Shown here: piece by piece, positions 34,736-45,108 of the stretch | Layout of the letters: each line of letters starts with the position of its first letter | How positions within the stretch are numbered: the stretch's first letter is position 1 | NCBI GenBank assembly: GCA_039621445.1 | Contig: CP154956.1 | Span: 26,023,744 to 26,087,743 of the forward strand | Source of the DNA: Euglena gracilis | Lineage: Eukaryota; Euglenida; Euglenophyceae; Euglenales | Length of the DNA: 64,000 nucleotides | Direction: 5' to 3' | Made by a program: the position numbers and the translations under genes | Notes under the pieces: model-generated | The model's input: only the letters and a program-made list of their open reading frames with translations | Databases searched by the model: none | Told to the model about the DNA's origin: nothing

Positions 34736-34889
34736 TCCGAGCGGAAATGTGGAGTGGGGGGTAGGGGACCCGAAATAATTCCGGGTACTGACCGTGAAGG
34801 CGGATGGGCAGGGGGGGGTAAGGTTGATCAGGTCTTACCTCCATCTGTTCATCAGCCCAGAGGTCCGTGCCCTCGGACCTCGGGCTCCC
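34736..34889 (-). other. E2 gag-pol spacer, 154 nt
   Basis: It separates the gag stop (34890-34892) from the pol ATG. It has the same length in E1 and contains an eight-C run on the sense strand (34811-34818). The pol frame opens only from about 34842, so gag and pol frames do not overlap. Confidence 0.75.
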
Positions 34890-37800
34890 CTACTCCAAGT
34901 CCGAACCGGCCGCATAGCCGGCAACGGACTTTTTGGTGGAATAGATGGAATTCAATGAGCGCACCGCCATTCGGGCCTCATTAAATTCCCCGTACGAGGT
35001 CTCATCCCCCTCCCTGCCCGAAGCCGGGGTGTCCTCCTCCACACAAGTTATCTTGAAACCGACCTTTTGCCGGTTGGAGGAGTAACCACGGTCATCGCGG
35101 CGCTTACCGCGATTTCCGTAGCCGGGCCGGGGGGAACGAGATCTGGGACATTTGGATGCGTGGTGATCTTTGGAACCGCAAAGTGAACAACGGGATGTGT
35201 GGCGGGATTCCGCATAACGAGGGGAACGGTATTCCGTTCGACCGTCAAACCGTCGTGGTGAACGGGTTTCCCGTCGACCATGACCGGTGTACCGGGGTTT
35301 CCCCGGTGACTCAAGCGAAGAGGATGATGCACTTCGCGAACGAGATCGTGAAGAGTCGCGATTCAAATCCCGTTTTCGGGTAGGGGGTCCAGGTGACCGA
35401 CCGCGAGAAGGACGGGTTTCCCGACCATCACGCGATGGTGACTTGGGCCTATTACCGCTAAAGCGGTTCTCCGAAGAACGTGAAACTCCCGATTGGCGTG
35501 AAAACGCCGAGGAACCCGATCCCCGTGAGGAGGTCGAGCCCCTTGGGCTTCCAATGCGCTTTCGCGCATCGGGATTCGGGCATTCCCGAGACATGTGACC
35601 AGATTTGTTGCACAAAAAGCACAGTTTATCCGTGCCTTGGTCCGAGGAACGCTGATTCCGCGTTTTCGGTCCCGTGGTGGGTGATCTTGGTGACATGGGT
35701 GATTTTTGCAACGCATTAACCGCACCCGCAGGGATTCCCGCGGTGGGATGCGTTTGGAAAGCGGACTGTATTTGTCCCAAAACTTGTGTGAGCTTGAGTT
35801 GCTTTGACACATAATTCCAACGTTGGGCAAGAGTCATCTCATGCCCTGCCAACTCCTCGCGATGGATATCCTTCACGAGGGATGGTGTGAAATGCAACAA
35901 AACCGCATCGAATTGTTCGCGCATTTGCTTCTCGCTAAGTTCATCAACTTCGGAAGCAAGTACTAACCATTTGACATACCAAAGGTCAATGGATTTCCAT
36001 TTGCGATCCGATGGCGCGGATTGTCGCCACTTCTTCTCCAGGGTAATCCTGGTGACCAAGCTTGAGTTGGTTGAAGCGTATTGCTCAACCAGGTCATCGA
36101 ATGATACGCCATTGCGTATCACCAAATTACGTGCGCGTTCTCGCTCTTCCCTCGGTAGGCAATCGATGAATTCCATCTTGACTACCTCGAGATTCGGGCC
36201 TTGGGTGGGTCCCTTTAGTGCCCAATAGTACTCCCAGTCCCGAAAAAATTGTCTCCATGTGGTTGGATCCCCGTCCCATTGAGGCCTCACCTTGTTCGCG
36301 ATTGCGATGGTGCCCTTGAAGTCTCTCTGAGTAACCCGCTGACCCTCGGTGGTATTCCAGGGGTTTGGGCCAGGGTAATTCTTAACACCAAACGCGTTTC
36401 GCGGATTTTCCGCTCCATGTGTAACCCGTGCAGGATTTCCCGCACCAAAGGTAAGGTTGGCAGGATTTTCCTGCGGGAATTGCGAAAAATGCGGTGAAAT
36501 CCTCTCAGTGGGGCGGGTTTCCCGCCGAAAACCCGATGGGTGGTCTGGCATTCCAGAACCCGTCGGTCGTTGGTCTAATCGCGATTGCGACACATGACCA
36601 ATACCAGGTGTGGGGTGTTGGCTCATTCCTCGTACAAGGTTGGAATGTTGAATTTCTTGGTGGAGACTCGAATTTTCGAGTGGGGGGTCAATTTCCTCAT
36701 CGGAAATGTCGTGTGAAGAGTGAGTTTGTGGTGTTGGCAAATGCAAAGGTGGTACAATTCGCGTTTTCGCGGGTGGTTGTACCAAATTCGCGGTGGATGT
36801 AGGGATTCCTACTCCGGAAATGGTAATTTGAGAACGCGATTCCGGGACATTTGGAATACCAACCGCAGCGCTTACCGCGGTGGATGGTGGCACAACCGGT
36901 ATCGGAGTGGACATTTTATCCAAACTCGCGGACAAGTCATGCACCGTTTCTTCCAAATGTTCCACCAACTGGAGTTGGCCGTCAACCTCAGTCTCCAAAT
37001 GCCTAATGCGTTTGCGGTAACGGGAAAAATCTTCCAAGTGTGGCATCTTTTCAGAAACCAAGTGTAATTCTTGGGCAAGATTTCCTTGGGACTCCTCCAC
37101 ATTCCGGAGTTGACCCGCAAGCGCTTTCACCGCATTTGAGACGGTTTGCAATTGGTGGAGTGACTTGGTGGGGGTTTCCACGGTGGTGCGCGAATTTTCC
37201 GCGGTTGGTTTTTCCAACAACGCAGAAATTCGTCCATCCAACCGAGAAACCTCATCTTGCATGGATCGGGCATTCCGATTCACGCTTTCCTCGATTTGCA
37301 GCAAACTTGTACAAAATGCTTGCAAGGTTTCCTTGTTGTCACCAAGCACTTTGTCATAAAAAGAGCGAAATTCCGGTGACTCGGATATCCGCAAATGGGG
37401 GGCAGGCGAAATGGGGGGTAGTGAGCGGATTTCCGTCACTGTGGTGGACAACAAGGTGCAACGGGTTTGCAATTCCCCAATAGCGGCTTGAATACCACTA
37501 ATGTCGGGAATTCGCTTGGAAAGTGCGAAACCATGCTCCTGCAAACCGACAACGGTGGCATTGATACCGCCAATGTCCGTTTGCATTTGTTGTTGCATGA
37601 AATCCAACCGTTGTGCGCAATCCGCGATTTTCGTGTTCAAGGTGGTTAATCCATCCTGATTTGCGGCACAATGGCGGGATTTTTGCTCCAAATATAAAAT
37701 TCGTTCCTCCAAAAGCTGGATTTGCGTACGGGGAACAAAATTTTCTTGCACTTTCGCCTGAAATTGCTTCAAATGCTCTATTTCCGAGCCAAGATGCAAA

Positions 37801-38966
37801 ATTCGTTGTTGCGCTTCTTGAAAAGAAGTGGTAAGTGCGGCAAAATGCTCAACCGCGACAAAGTTACCGATTTCCGGCATTTTGGGGGTGGCATTTTGCG
37901 CTTGTAACTGCTGCTGCAGTTGCAGTAACATGGTTGAACAGGATTCCAATTGGGCAAAAAGATGGCTCATACCATCCTGCACATGCAGAAACTTGGAATC
38001 ATTCCGCGTTTCCGCTTCATGCAGCATTTCGCTGATTTGTTGGAAATTTTGTGGAATTTGGATGCGCAAAATACTGTCAACACTTTCTCGAAAATGCTGA
38101 AGGTCTTTCCCCGCATTTTCAAAATTGTGTTGGCAATATTTGCCGATTTCCTGCAAATAATTCCAGCAACATTCCAGTTTGGTGTTGACAACCCTTTGAT
38201 TGTCCTCATCAAACTGCAAAACTTTGTTGAGCATGGTTGCGCATTCCGCAACGCATTGGTGGACATGCAAAATTTGCTTGCTAAGCGGGTGATCCGCTGG
38301 AAGTTGACCGAGAATTCGGAAAACATCACCGGGGGTGAGGTTATCCCTCAAATCTTCCTCATAGTCCTCCACAATGGAAACGGCACCAGAGATTTCCGGT
38401 ACCACCAGACGCATATCTGGGTTCCATGGCAATGCAGGGAAAACCGCAGCTTCCGCGGGTAATCCCGGCAATGCGTGAAATGGTGTGGGGGGTGGTAATT
38501 GAGGGGGGGGTTGGAAAAAACACGGTGTTTCCACCGAGTTGCACCCCAGAAGGCCCACCGGTGCTTCCACCGGGGATCTTTTGGGTGTGAACAGAGCAAA
38601 GGGCAAATACCCCTCACTTTGTTCATGGGTAACATGAGTAACCAAGTGTGAGGGTGCAAGGGGTTCATCCCCTCGCCGTATCAATGATGGGTGAGCCGGG
38701 ATGAAGGAAGGCATTTTGCCACCTACATCCCGCACAATCAATGACAATGATGATGAAGAGGGTTCATTACCCCCATGCAACAATAAAGGCGTTTCGCCTT
38801 TTGACAATGACAAATGAGTCAAATTGCCTTCTTCTTGCTTGGGGGGTCGGGAATTGGAACTTGTTTCATTCAAACCGTTCCAATCCCCGCAATCTTCATC
38901 ACAATTGCTTAATGAACTCATCAACAAGTCATAATCAAATTTGGGGTTGGGGCTTGTGCTCTGCAT
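34890..38966 (-). CDS. gag: E2 gag, large coiled-coil and zinc-knuckle protein
   Basis: The start at 38966 (MQST) is chosen because E0 and E1 share it; an in-frame Met eight codons upstream is not shared. It has 1,358 residues, two to three times a usual Ty3 gag. In order: a Ser/Pro-rich N-terminus; about 450 residues of Gln/Glu/Leu-rich coiled coil; a Pro-rich hinge; a gag-type helical domain (WRQFFRDWEYYW … HREELAGHE); a first CCHC knuckle (CFLCNKSGHMSREC, about 35590-35630); an Arg/Ser-rich stretch; and a second knuckle (CSLCGSKDHHASKC, about 35160-35200). Both knuckles fit Cx2Cx4Hx4C. No stop or frame break is seen. It would assemble the particle and package RNA. Confidence 0.93.
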   Translation of the reverse strand: MQSTSPNPKFDYDLLMSSLSNCDEDCGDWNGLNETSSNSRPPKQEEGNLTHLSLSKGETPLLLHGGNEPSSSSLSLIVRDVGGKMPSFIPAHPSLIRRGDEPLAPSHLVTHVTHEQSEGYLPFALFTPKRSPVEAPVGLLGCNSVETPCFFQPPPQLPPPTPFHALPGLPAEAAVFPALPWNPDMRLVVPEISGAVSIVEDYEEDLRDNLTPGDVFRILGQLPADHPLSKQILHVHQCVAECATMLNKVLQFDEDNQRVVNTKLECCWNYLQEIGKYCQHNFENAGKDLQHFRESVDSILRIQIPQNFQQISEMLHEAETRNDSKFLHVQDGMSHLFAQLESCSTMLLQLQQQLQAQNATPKMPEIGNFVAVEHFAALTTSFQEAQQRILHLGSEIEHLKQFQAKVQENFVPRTQIQLLEERILYLEQKSRHCAANQDGLTTLNTKIADCAQRLDFMQQQMQTDIGGINATVVGLQEHGFALSKRIPDISGIQAAIGELQTRCTLLSTTVTEIRSLPPISPAPHLRISESPEFRSFYDKVLGDNKETLQAFCTSLLQIEESVNRNARSMQDEVSRLDGRISALLEKPTAENSRTTVETPTKSLHQLQTVSNAVKALAGQLRNVEESQGNLAQELHLVSEKMPHLEDFSRYRKRIRHLETEVDGQLQLVEHLEETVHDLSASLDKMSTPIPVVPPSTAVSAAVGIPNVPESRSQITISGVGIPTSTANLVQPPAKTRIVPPLHLPTPQTHSSHDISDEEIDPPLENSSLHQEIQHSNLVRGMSQHPTPGIGHVSQSRLDQRPTGSGMPDHPSGFRRETRPTERISPHFSQFPQENPANLTFGAGNPARVTHGAENPRNAFGVKNYPGPNPWNTTEGQRVTQRDFKGTIAIANKVRPQWDGDPTTWRQFFRDWEYYWALKGPTQGPNLEVVKMEFIDCLPREERERARNLVIRNGVSFDDLVEQYASTNSSLVTRITLEKKWRQSAPSDRKWKSIDLWYVKWLVLASEVDELSEKQMREQFDAVLLHFTPSLVKDIHREELAGHEMTLAQRWNYVSKQLKLTQVLGQIQSAFQTHPTAGIPAGAVNALQKSPMSPRSPTTGPKTRNQRSSDQGTDKLCFLCNKSGHMSRECPNPDARKRIGSPRGSTSSRGSGSSAFSRQSGVSRSSENRFSGNRPKSPSRDGRETRPSRGRSPGPPTRKRDLNRDSSRSRSRSASSSSLESPGKPRYTGHGRRETRSPRRFDGRTEYRSPRYAESRHTSRCSLCGSKDHHASKCPRSRSPRPGYGNRGKRRDDRGYSSNRQKVGFKITCVEEDTPASGREGDETSYGEFNEARMAVRSLNSIYSTKKSVAGYAAGSDLE

Positions 38967-39264
38967 CTTTTGAGATGGGTAAAAAGGCAAAAACCCAAAA
39001 ATTCACACAAATAAGCAGAGAAACAGGGACCAGAAAGGTTGTATCGGCGATTACCGAACAGAGCATTCTGAGACCTGTATCCTTGCTTAAAGGTTGGCTA
39101 GGGGCCAGGAACAGTACTTTCACCGTGTTTCACGGCTCAGTACGATCCTCACCACCAGTCAACCACAGAGTTTCTCTGTGTGGAACGTCTGTGTGGGATC
39201 GTTGCCTAAATCTGCTACCAAGTGTATTACCTGGTAGCCTTTCTTTCTGTAGGATCTTTGACCT
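38967..39264 (-). other. E2 leader with second primer-site copy
   Basis: About 300 bp without a gene. The string TACACTTGGTAGCAGATT (minus strand, about 39209-39226) repeats the LTR/primer junction and fits the tRNA better than the copy that adjoins the LTR. Confidence 0.7.
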
Positions 39265-39276
39265 ATTATGCTACCA
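39265..39276 (-). other. E2 primer-binding site
   Basis: Minus strand TGGTAGCATAAT next to the LTR. The first eight bases match an initiator tRNA-Met 3' end, and the match stops there. Confidence 0.7.
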
Positions 39277-39704
39277 AGTGTACGTCCAAAGCTTTCCCTT
39301 TTCCCCTTTTTGGAACTTTCTGTAAAAGCCTTTCGCTTTCGCCTTGGTGCGCAGCCTACTTATGGTAGGGAAAAGTCTTTGGAGTAACGAAAAGTGGTTT
39401 TCCCCTTTTCTTCCCAATTCCCCAAGAAGCAAAGCACAAAGCAAAGATTCAGAAGTTTCTTCTGAGATCAAAGTCGATTGTTCTGAGGGTTTTTCCCTCT
39501 GACAAAACCAATGGTGAAACTTGGAATTGATGACAGTAAAGAATACCACCTGTGGGGGAAGGACAGAAAAGTGCTGACGTGTCCAGGGGCAGATCCCAGA
39601 AGGGTCTGCCACGATCTTACCAGCTGTGGGTTTCCACAGTGGTGCGACCGTCACAGAACCCACTCTGCAGATATCCTACAGAGCTGGGACGTGCCTGGTA
39701 CACA
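39277..39704 (-). repeat. E2 5' LTR
   Basis: 428 bp, the same length and ends as the 3' LTR, conserved box at 39542-39553. It is followed by the target duplicate ATTTC at 39705-39709. Confidence 0.95.
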
Positions 39705-40192
39705 ATTTCTCAAATGCATTCAATTGCATATCAAGAGAGAATTTGCTGGCCGAGGTCGCCTATAGATGTCCCCCCCTGCTGCCGTGGCTGGAGAGCTGCT
39801 ACACACGCCATTCCCAGCTGTATCTGGGAAAGACATCCCTCCGAAGCAAGTCTGGTGTGCAGCAAGGGGACCCGTGTGGGCCTGCCGCTTTTGCCCTCGG
39901 GATACAGCCATTGCTGGACAAACTGCAAGGCATCGTGGGCTGGCAAGCCTGGTACCTGGACGATGCCCACATCATGGGCACACCGGAGCAGCTTGAGAGG
40001 GCAGTTCGGTTGATTGTGTCTGAGGGACCACGAATTGGTGTAGGTCTTAACTTGGCGAAATGCAGACTGTGGGGTCCAGCCTTTGTGGAGCACGGAGAAG
40101 GCAATCTTCAGGGCATCCCGGTCGAGCCTTTCACAGCCGGCACCGGCATTCGCGCACTGGGCGCCTGTTTGCCACCCGCGTGGAACGCCTGA
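39705..40192 (+). pseudogene. RT unit 2, 3' half, displaced by E2
   Basis: It resumes the reverse transcriptase at the point where 22867 stops, with one ATTTC duplicate. It carries motif A (SNAFN), motif B (QQGDPCGP) and motif C (YLDD), and ends in the shared WNA-stop. Confidence 0.9.
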
Positions 40193-40490
40193 ATTTGCCT
40201 CCCTCCTTTGGGAGGAGCGCCTCACCGGTGTCCGGAAGGCGTGCCACCTGTTACAAGGTGGCACGCCCTGTTACAAGGCGTGCCACTTGTTACAAGGTTA
40301 CGCGGAGAGCGCCGGCGCGGCCGATTTCCGCGGAGACTGACGGAAAAATGACGTTTTTCGGGGCGTCCGTTGCCAAAGTGCTATTTTGCGCCTCCCGGGC
40401 GGTAATTGCTGCATTTTACGCACGCCCGCCGCGGGCAAAATTCCGCCTGTCTGCCCGCCGCCCTTCGCAACAGTTAGGTAAAGGATCGCC
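40193..40490 (+). repeat. RT unit 2 tail hairpin and one satellite monomer
   Basis: The tail hairpin is at 40238-40267 with the same 12-bp stem as unit 1. One satellite monomer then leads to RT unit 3. Confidence 0.85.
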
Positions 40491-41478
40491 GACCTGAAAC
40501 AGGCAGTACGGAGCTTCGGCCCTGAATCATCCGCAGGCCCTTCAGGACTGCGACCTGAACACCTGAAGTCCCTCCTCAGTGATGAAGCTGGAAGCTTTGC
40601 AGAAGACCTCCTGGACGAGTTGACAGAATTTGTCTTCGGTTGTATCCTGAAGGGAATCCCTGATGGACCAGCGCAAGTGCTATGTGCTGCACGCCTCACG
40701 CCACTCCGCAAAAAAAAAAACAGGGACCGGCACAACCACCGAACCCGTAAACAAAACCTCCCCTGAAGAAGAAGGCACACGGCCCATTGCCGCCGGGGAA
40801 GCCCTCCGACGCCTGGTGGCAAAAGTGCTAATGCGCCACCCAGAAGTCCGCCGCTCCCTGGCTACGGCCTAACCACAACAGCTGGGGGTAGGTGTACGGG
40901 ACGCATGAGCTTTGATAAGCATGGGCATTCAGCAGATAGTTGACGGCCTGTCCCATATCGGAAAGGTTGACTGGGGGTTACTCCAGCTGGATTTCTCAAA
41001 TGCATTCAATTGCATATCAAGAGAGAATTTGCTGGCCGAGGTCGCATATAGATGTCCCCCCCTGCTGCCGTGGCTGGAGAGCTGCTACGCACGCCATTCA
41101 CAGCTGTATCTGGGAAAGACATCCCTCCGAAGCAAGTCTGGTGTGCAGCAAGGGGACCCGTGTGGGCCTGCCGCTTTTGCCCTCGGGATACAGCCATTGC
41201 TGGACAAACTGCAAGGCATCGTGGGCTGGCAAGCCTGGTACCTGGACGATGCCCACATCATGGGCACACCGGAGCAGCTTGAGAGGGCAGTTCGGTTGAT
41301 TGTGTCTGAGGGACCACGAATTGGTGTAGGTCTTAACTTGGCGAAATGCAGACTGTGGGGTCCAGCCTTTGTGGAGCACAGAGAAGGCATCCTTCAGGGC
41401 ATCCCGGTCGAGCCTTTCACAGCCGGCACCGGCATTCGCGCACTGGGCGCCTGTTTGCCACCCGCGTGGAACGCCTAA
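40491..41478 (+). pseudogene. RT unit 3: reverse transcriptase fragment
   Basis: Same extent and motifs as unit 1. It has an A-run change near 40711 that shifts the upstream frame, a TAA after the RRSLATA motif (near 40869) and the shared in-frame TGA near 40906. The downstream half (motifs A to D) is open from about 40912 to 41478. Confidence 0.85.
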
Positions 41479-42417
41479 ATTTGCCTCCCTCTTTTGGGAG
41501 GAGCGCCTCACCGGTGTCCGGAAGGCGTGCCACCTGTTACAAGGTGGCACGCCCTGTTACAAGGCGTGCCACCTGTTACAAGGTTACGCGGAGAGCGCCG
41601 GCGCGGCCGATTTCCGCGGAGACTGACGGAAAAATGACGTTTTTGGGGGCGTCCGTTGCCAAAGTGCTATTTTGCGCCGCCCGGGCGGTAATTGCTGCCT
41701 TTTACGCACGCCCGCCGCGGGCAAAATTCCGCCTGTCTGCCCGAGGCCCTTCGCAACAGTTAGGTAAAGGATCGCCGACCTCTACCCGGGCGCGGTGCGC
41801 AGCGCCGGCGCGGCCGATTTCGACCGAAAATGACCGAAAAATGACGTTTTGGGTGGCGTCCGTTGCCAAAGTGCTATTTTGCGCCTCCTGGGCGGTAATT
41901 GCTGCCTTTTACGCACGCCCGCCGCCGGCAAAATTGCGCCTGTCCGCCCGCCGCCCTTCGCAACTGTTAGGTAAAGGATCGCCGACCTCTACCCGGGACG
42001 GACTGCTCGTTTTTAGAGCGCCGGCGCGGCCGATTTCGGCCGAAAATGACCGACAAATGACGTTTTGGGGGGCGTCCGTTGCCAAAGTGCTATTTTGTGC
42101 CTCCCGGGCGGTAATTGCCTGCTTTTTACGCACGCCCGCCGCGGGCAAAATTGCGCCTGTCCGCCCGCCGCCCTTTGCAACAGTTAGGTAAAGGATCGCC
42201 GACCTCTACCCGGGGCGGAGCGCTCGTTTTTAGAGCGCCAGCGCGGCCGATTTCGGCCGAAAATGACCGACAAATGACGCTTTGGGGGGGCGTCCGTTGC
42301 CAAAGTGCTATTTTGCGCCTCCCGGGCGGTAATTGCTGCCTTTTACGCACGCCCGCCTCGGGCAAAATTGCGCCTGTCCGCCCGCCGCCCTTCGCAACAG
42401 TTAGGTAAAGGATCGCC
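41479..42417 (+). repeat. RT unit 3 tail hairpin and about four monomers
   Basis: Hairpin at 41524-41553. Four monomers follow, the first of which lacks part of the GCGCTC/GAGCGC stem. Long open frames across them arise because the 216-bp period is a multiple of three. Confidence 0.85.
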
Positions 42418-43401
42418 GACCTGAAACAGGCAGTACGGAGCTTCGGCCCTGAATCATCCGCAGGCCCTTCAGGACTGCGACCTGAACACCTGAAGTCCCT
42501 CCTCAGTGATGAAGCTGGAAGCTTTGCAGAAGACCTCCTGGACGAGTTGACAGAATTTGTCTTCGGTTGTATCCTGAAGGGAATCCCTGATGGACCAGCG
42601 CAAGTGCTATGTGCACGCCTCACGCCACTCCGCAAAACAAAAACAGGGACCGGCACAACCACCGAACCCGTAAACACAACCTCCCCTGAAGAAGAAGGCA
42701 CACAGCCCATTGCCGCCGGGGAAACCCTCCGGCGCCTGGTGGCAAAAGTGCTAATGCGCCACCCAGAAGTCCGCCGCTCCCTGGCTACCGCCTAACCACA
42801 ACAGCTGGGGGTAGGTGTACGGGACGCATGAGCTTTGATAAGCATGGGCATTCAGCAGATAGTTGACGGCCTGTCCCATATCGGAAAGGTTGACTGGGGG
42901 TTACTCCAGCTGGATTTCTCAAATGCATTCAATTGCATATCAAGAGAGAATTTGCTGGCCGAGGTCGCCTATAGATGTCCCCCCCTGCTGCCGTGGCTGG
43001 AGAGCTGCTACGCACGCCATTCTCAGCTGTATCTGGGAAAGACATCCCTCCGAAGCAAGTCTGGTGTGCAGCAAGGGGACCCGTGTGGGCCTGCCGCTTT
43101 TGCCCTCGGGATACAGCCATTGCTGGACAAACTGCAAGGCATCGTGGGCTGGCAAGCCTGGTACCTGGACGATGCCCACATCATGGGCACACCGGAGCAG
43201 CTTGAGAGGGCAGTTCGGTTGATTGTGTCTGAGGGACCACGACCTGGTGTAGGTCTTAACTTGGCGAAATGCAGACTGTGGGGTCCAGCCTTTGTGGAGC
43301 ACGGAGAAGGCATCCTTCAGGGCATCCCCGTCGAGCCTTTCACAGCCGGCATCGGCATTCGCGCACTGGGCGCCTGTTTGCCACCCGCGTGGAACGCCTG
43401 A
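42418..43401 (+). pseudogene. RT unit 4: reverse transcriptase fragment
   Basis: Same motifs. It has a 3-bp deletion near 42614 (one Ala lost), a stop near 42793 and the shared TGA near 42829. Motifs A to C are open downstream. Confidence 0.85.
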
Positions 43402-44124
43402 ATTTGCCTCCCTCCTTTGGGAGGAGCGCCTCACCGGTGTCCGGAAGGCGTGCCACCTGTTACAAGGTGGCACGCCGTGTTACAAGGCGTGCCACCTGTT
43501 ACAAGGTTACGCGGAGAGCGCCGGCGCGGCCGATTTCCGCGGAGACTGACGGAAAAATGACGTTTTTGGGGGCGTCCGTTGCCAAAGTGCTATTTTGCGC
43601 CGCCCGGGCGGTAATTGCTGCCTTTTACGCACGCCCGCCGCGGGCAAAATTCCGCCTGTCTGCCCGAGGCCCTTCGCAACAGTTAGGTAAAGGATCGCCG
43701 ACCTCTACCCGGGGGCGGAGCGCAGCGCCGGCGCGGCCGATTTCGGCCGAAAATGACCGAAAAATGACGTTTTGGGGGGCGTCCGTTGCCAAAGTGCTAT
43801 TTTGCGCCTCCCGGACGGTAATTGCTGCCTTTTACGCACGCCCGCCGCGGGCAAAATTGCGCCTGTCCGCCCGCCGCCCTTCGCAACAGTTAGGTAAAGG
43901 ATCGCCGACCTCTACCCGGGGCGGAGCGCTCGTTTTTAGAGCGCCAGCGCGGCCGATTTCGGCCGAAAATGACCGACAAATGACGCTTTGGGGGGGGCGT
44001 CCGTTGCCAAAGTGCTATTTTGCGCCTCCCGGGCGGTAATTGCTGCCTTTTACGCACGCCCGCCGCGGGCAAGATTGCGCCTGTCCGCCCGCCGCCCTTC
44101 GCAACAGTTAGGTAAAGGATCGCC
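43402..44124 (+). repeat. RT unit 4 tail hairpin and about three monomers
   Basis: Hairpin at 43447-43476. The monomers are nearly identical to those after unit 3, including the same shortened copy (43700-43730), which points to duplication of whole blocks. Confidence 0.85.
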
Positions 44125-45108
44125 GACCTGAAACAGGCAGTACGGAGCTTCGGCCCTGAATCATCCGCAGGCCCTTCAGGACTGCGACCTGAACACCTGA
44201 AGTCCCTCCTCAGTGATGAAGCTGGAAGCTTTGCAGAAGACCTGGACGAGTTGACAGAATTTGTCTTCGGTTGTATCCTGAAGGGAATCCCTGATGGACC
44301 AGCGCAAGTGCTATGTGCTGCACGCCTCACGCCACTCCGCAAAACAAAAACAGGGACCGGCACAACCACCGAACCCGTAAACAAAACCTCCCCTGAAGAA
44401 GAAGGCACACGGCCCATTGCCGCCGGGGAAGCCCTCCGACGCCTGGTGGCAAAAGTGCTAATGCGCCACCCAGAAGTCCGCCGCTCCCTGGCTACCGCCT
44501 TACCACAACAGCTGGGGGTAGGTGTACAGGACGCATGAGCTTTGATAAGCATGGGCATTCAGCAGATAGTTGACGGCCTGTCCCATATCGGAAAGGTTGA
44601 CTGGGGGTTACTCCAGCTGGATTTCTCAAATGCATTCAATTGCATATCAAGAGAGAATTTGCTGGCCGAGGTCGCCTATAGATGTCCCCCCCTGCTGCCG
44701 TGGCTGGAGAGCTGCTACGCACGCCATTCTCAGTTGTATCTGGGAAAGACATCCCTCCGAAGCAAGTCTGGTGTGCAGCAAGGGGACCCGTGCGGGCCTG
44801 CTGCTTTTGCCCTAGGGATACAGCCATTGCTGGACAAACTGCAAGGCATCGTGGGCTGGCAAGCCTAGTACCTGGACGATGCCCACATCATGGGCACACC
44901 GGAGCAGCTTGAGAGGGCAGTTCGGTTGATTGTGTCTGAGGGACCACGAATTGGTGTAGGTCTTAACTTGGCGAAATGCAGACTGTGGGTTCCAGCCTTT
45001 GTGGAGCACGGAGAAGGCATCCTTCAGGGCATCCCGGTCGAGCCTTTCACAGCTGGCACCGGCATTCGCGCACTAGGCGCCTGCTTGCCACCCGCGTGGA
45101 ACGCCTGA
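44125..45108 (+). pseudogene. RT unit 5: reverse transcriptase fragment
   Basis: Same motifs. A 3-bp deletion lies near 44243, the shared TGA near 44536, and a new TAG at 44866-44868 replaces the Trp just before YLDD. Like unit 1 it reads through the position where units 2 to 4 have an extra stop, so units 1 and 5 form one subtype. Confidence 0.85.

Larger units (their letters stand above)
22868..39704 (-). mobile_element. E2: complete 16.8-kb Ty3/gypsy-type chromodomain retrotransposon
   Basis: Two 428-bp LTRs differ at about four positions by eye, and a perfect 5-bp target duplication flanks the element, so this is a fairly young insertion into RT unit 2. Read on the minus strand: LTR, primer site, leader, gag, 154-nt spacer, pol (protease to chromodomain), ORF2, ORF3, 3' UTR, polypurine tract, LTR. 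At 16,837 bp it is well above the usual 5-7 kb for chromoviruses. The excess is due to a large gag, a long protease-RT linker, ORF2/ORF3 and long UTRs. One nonsense codon in pol and two frame breaks in ORF2 are the lesions I can find. Confidence 0.92.

Noticed and set aside
41346-42191. Long plus-strand open frame (281 codons) across satellite monomers
   Set aside because: The 216-bp period is divisible by three and the monomer is GC-rich with few stops, so open frames arise on both strands. The translated sequence is just the repeated monomer.
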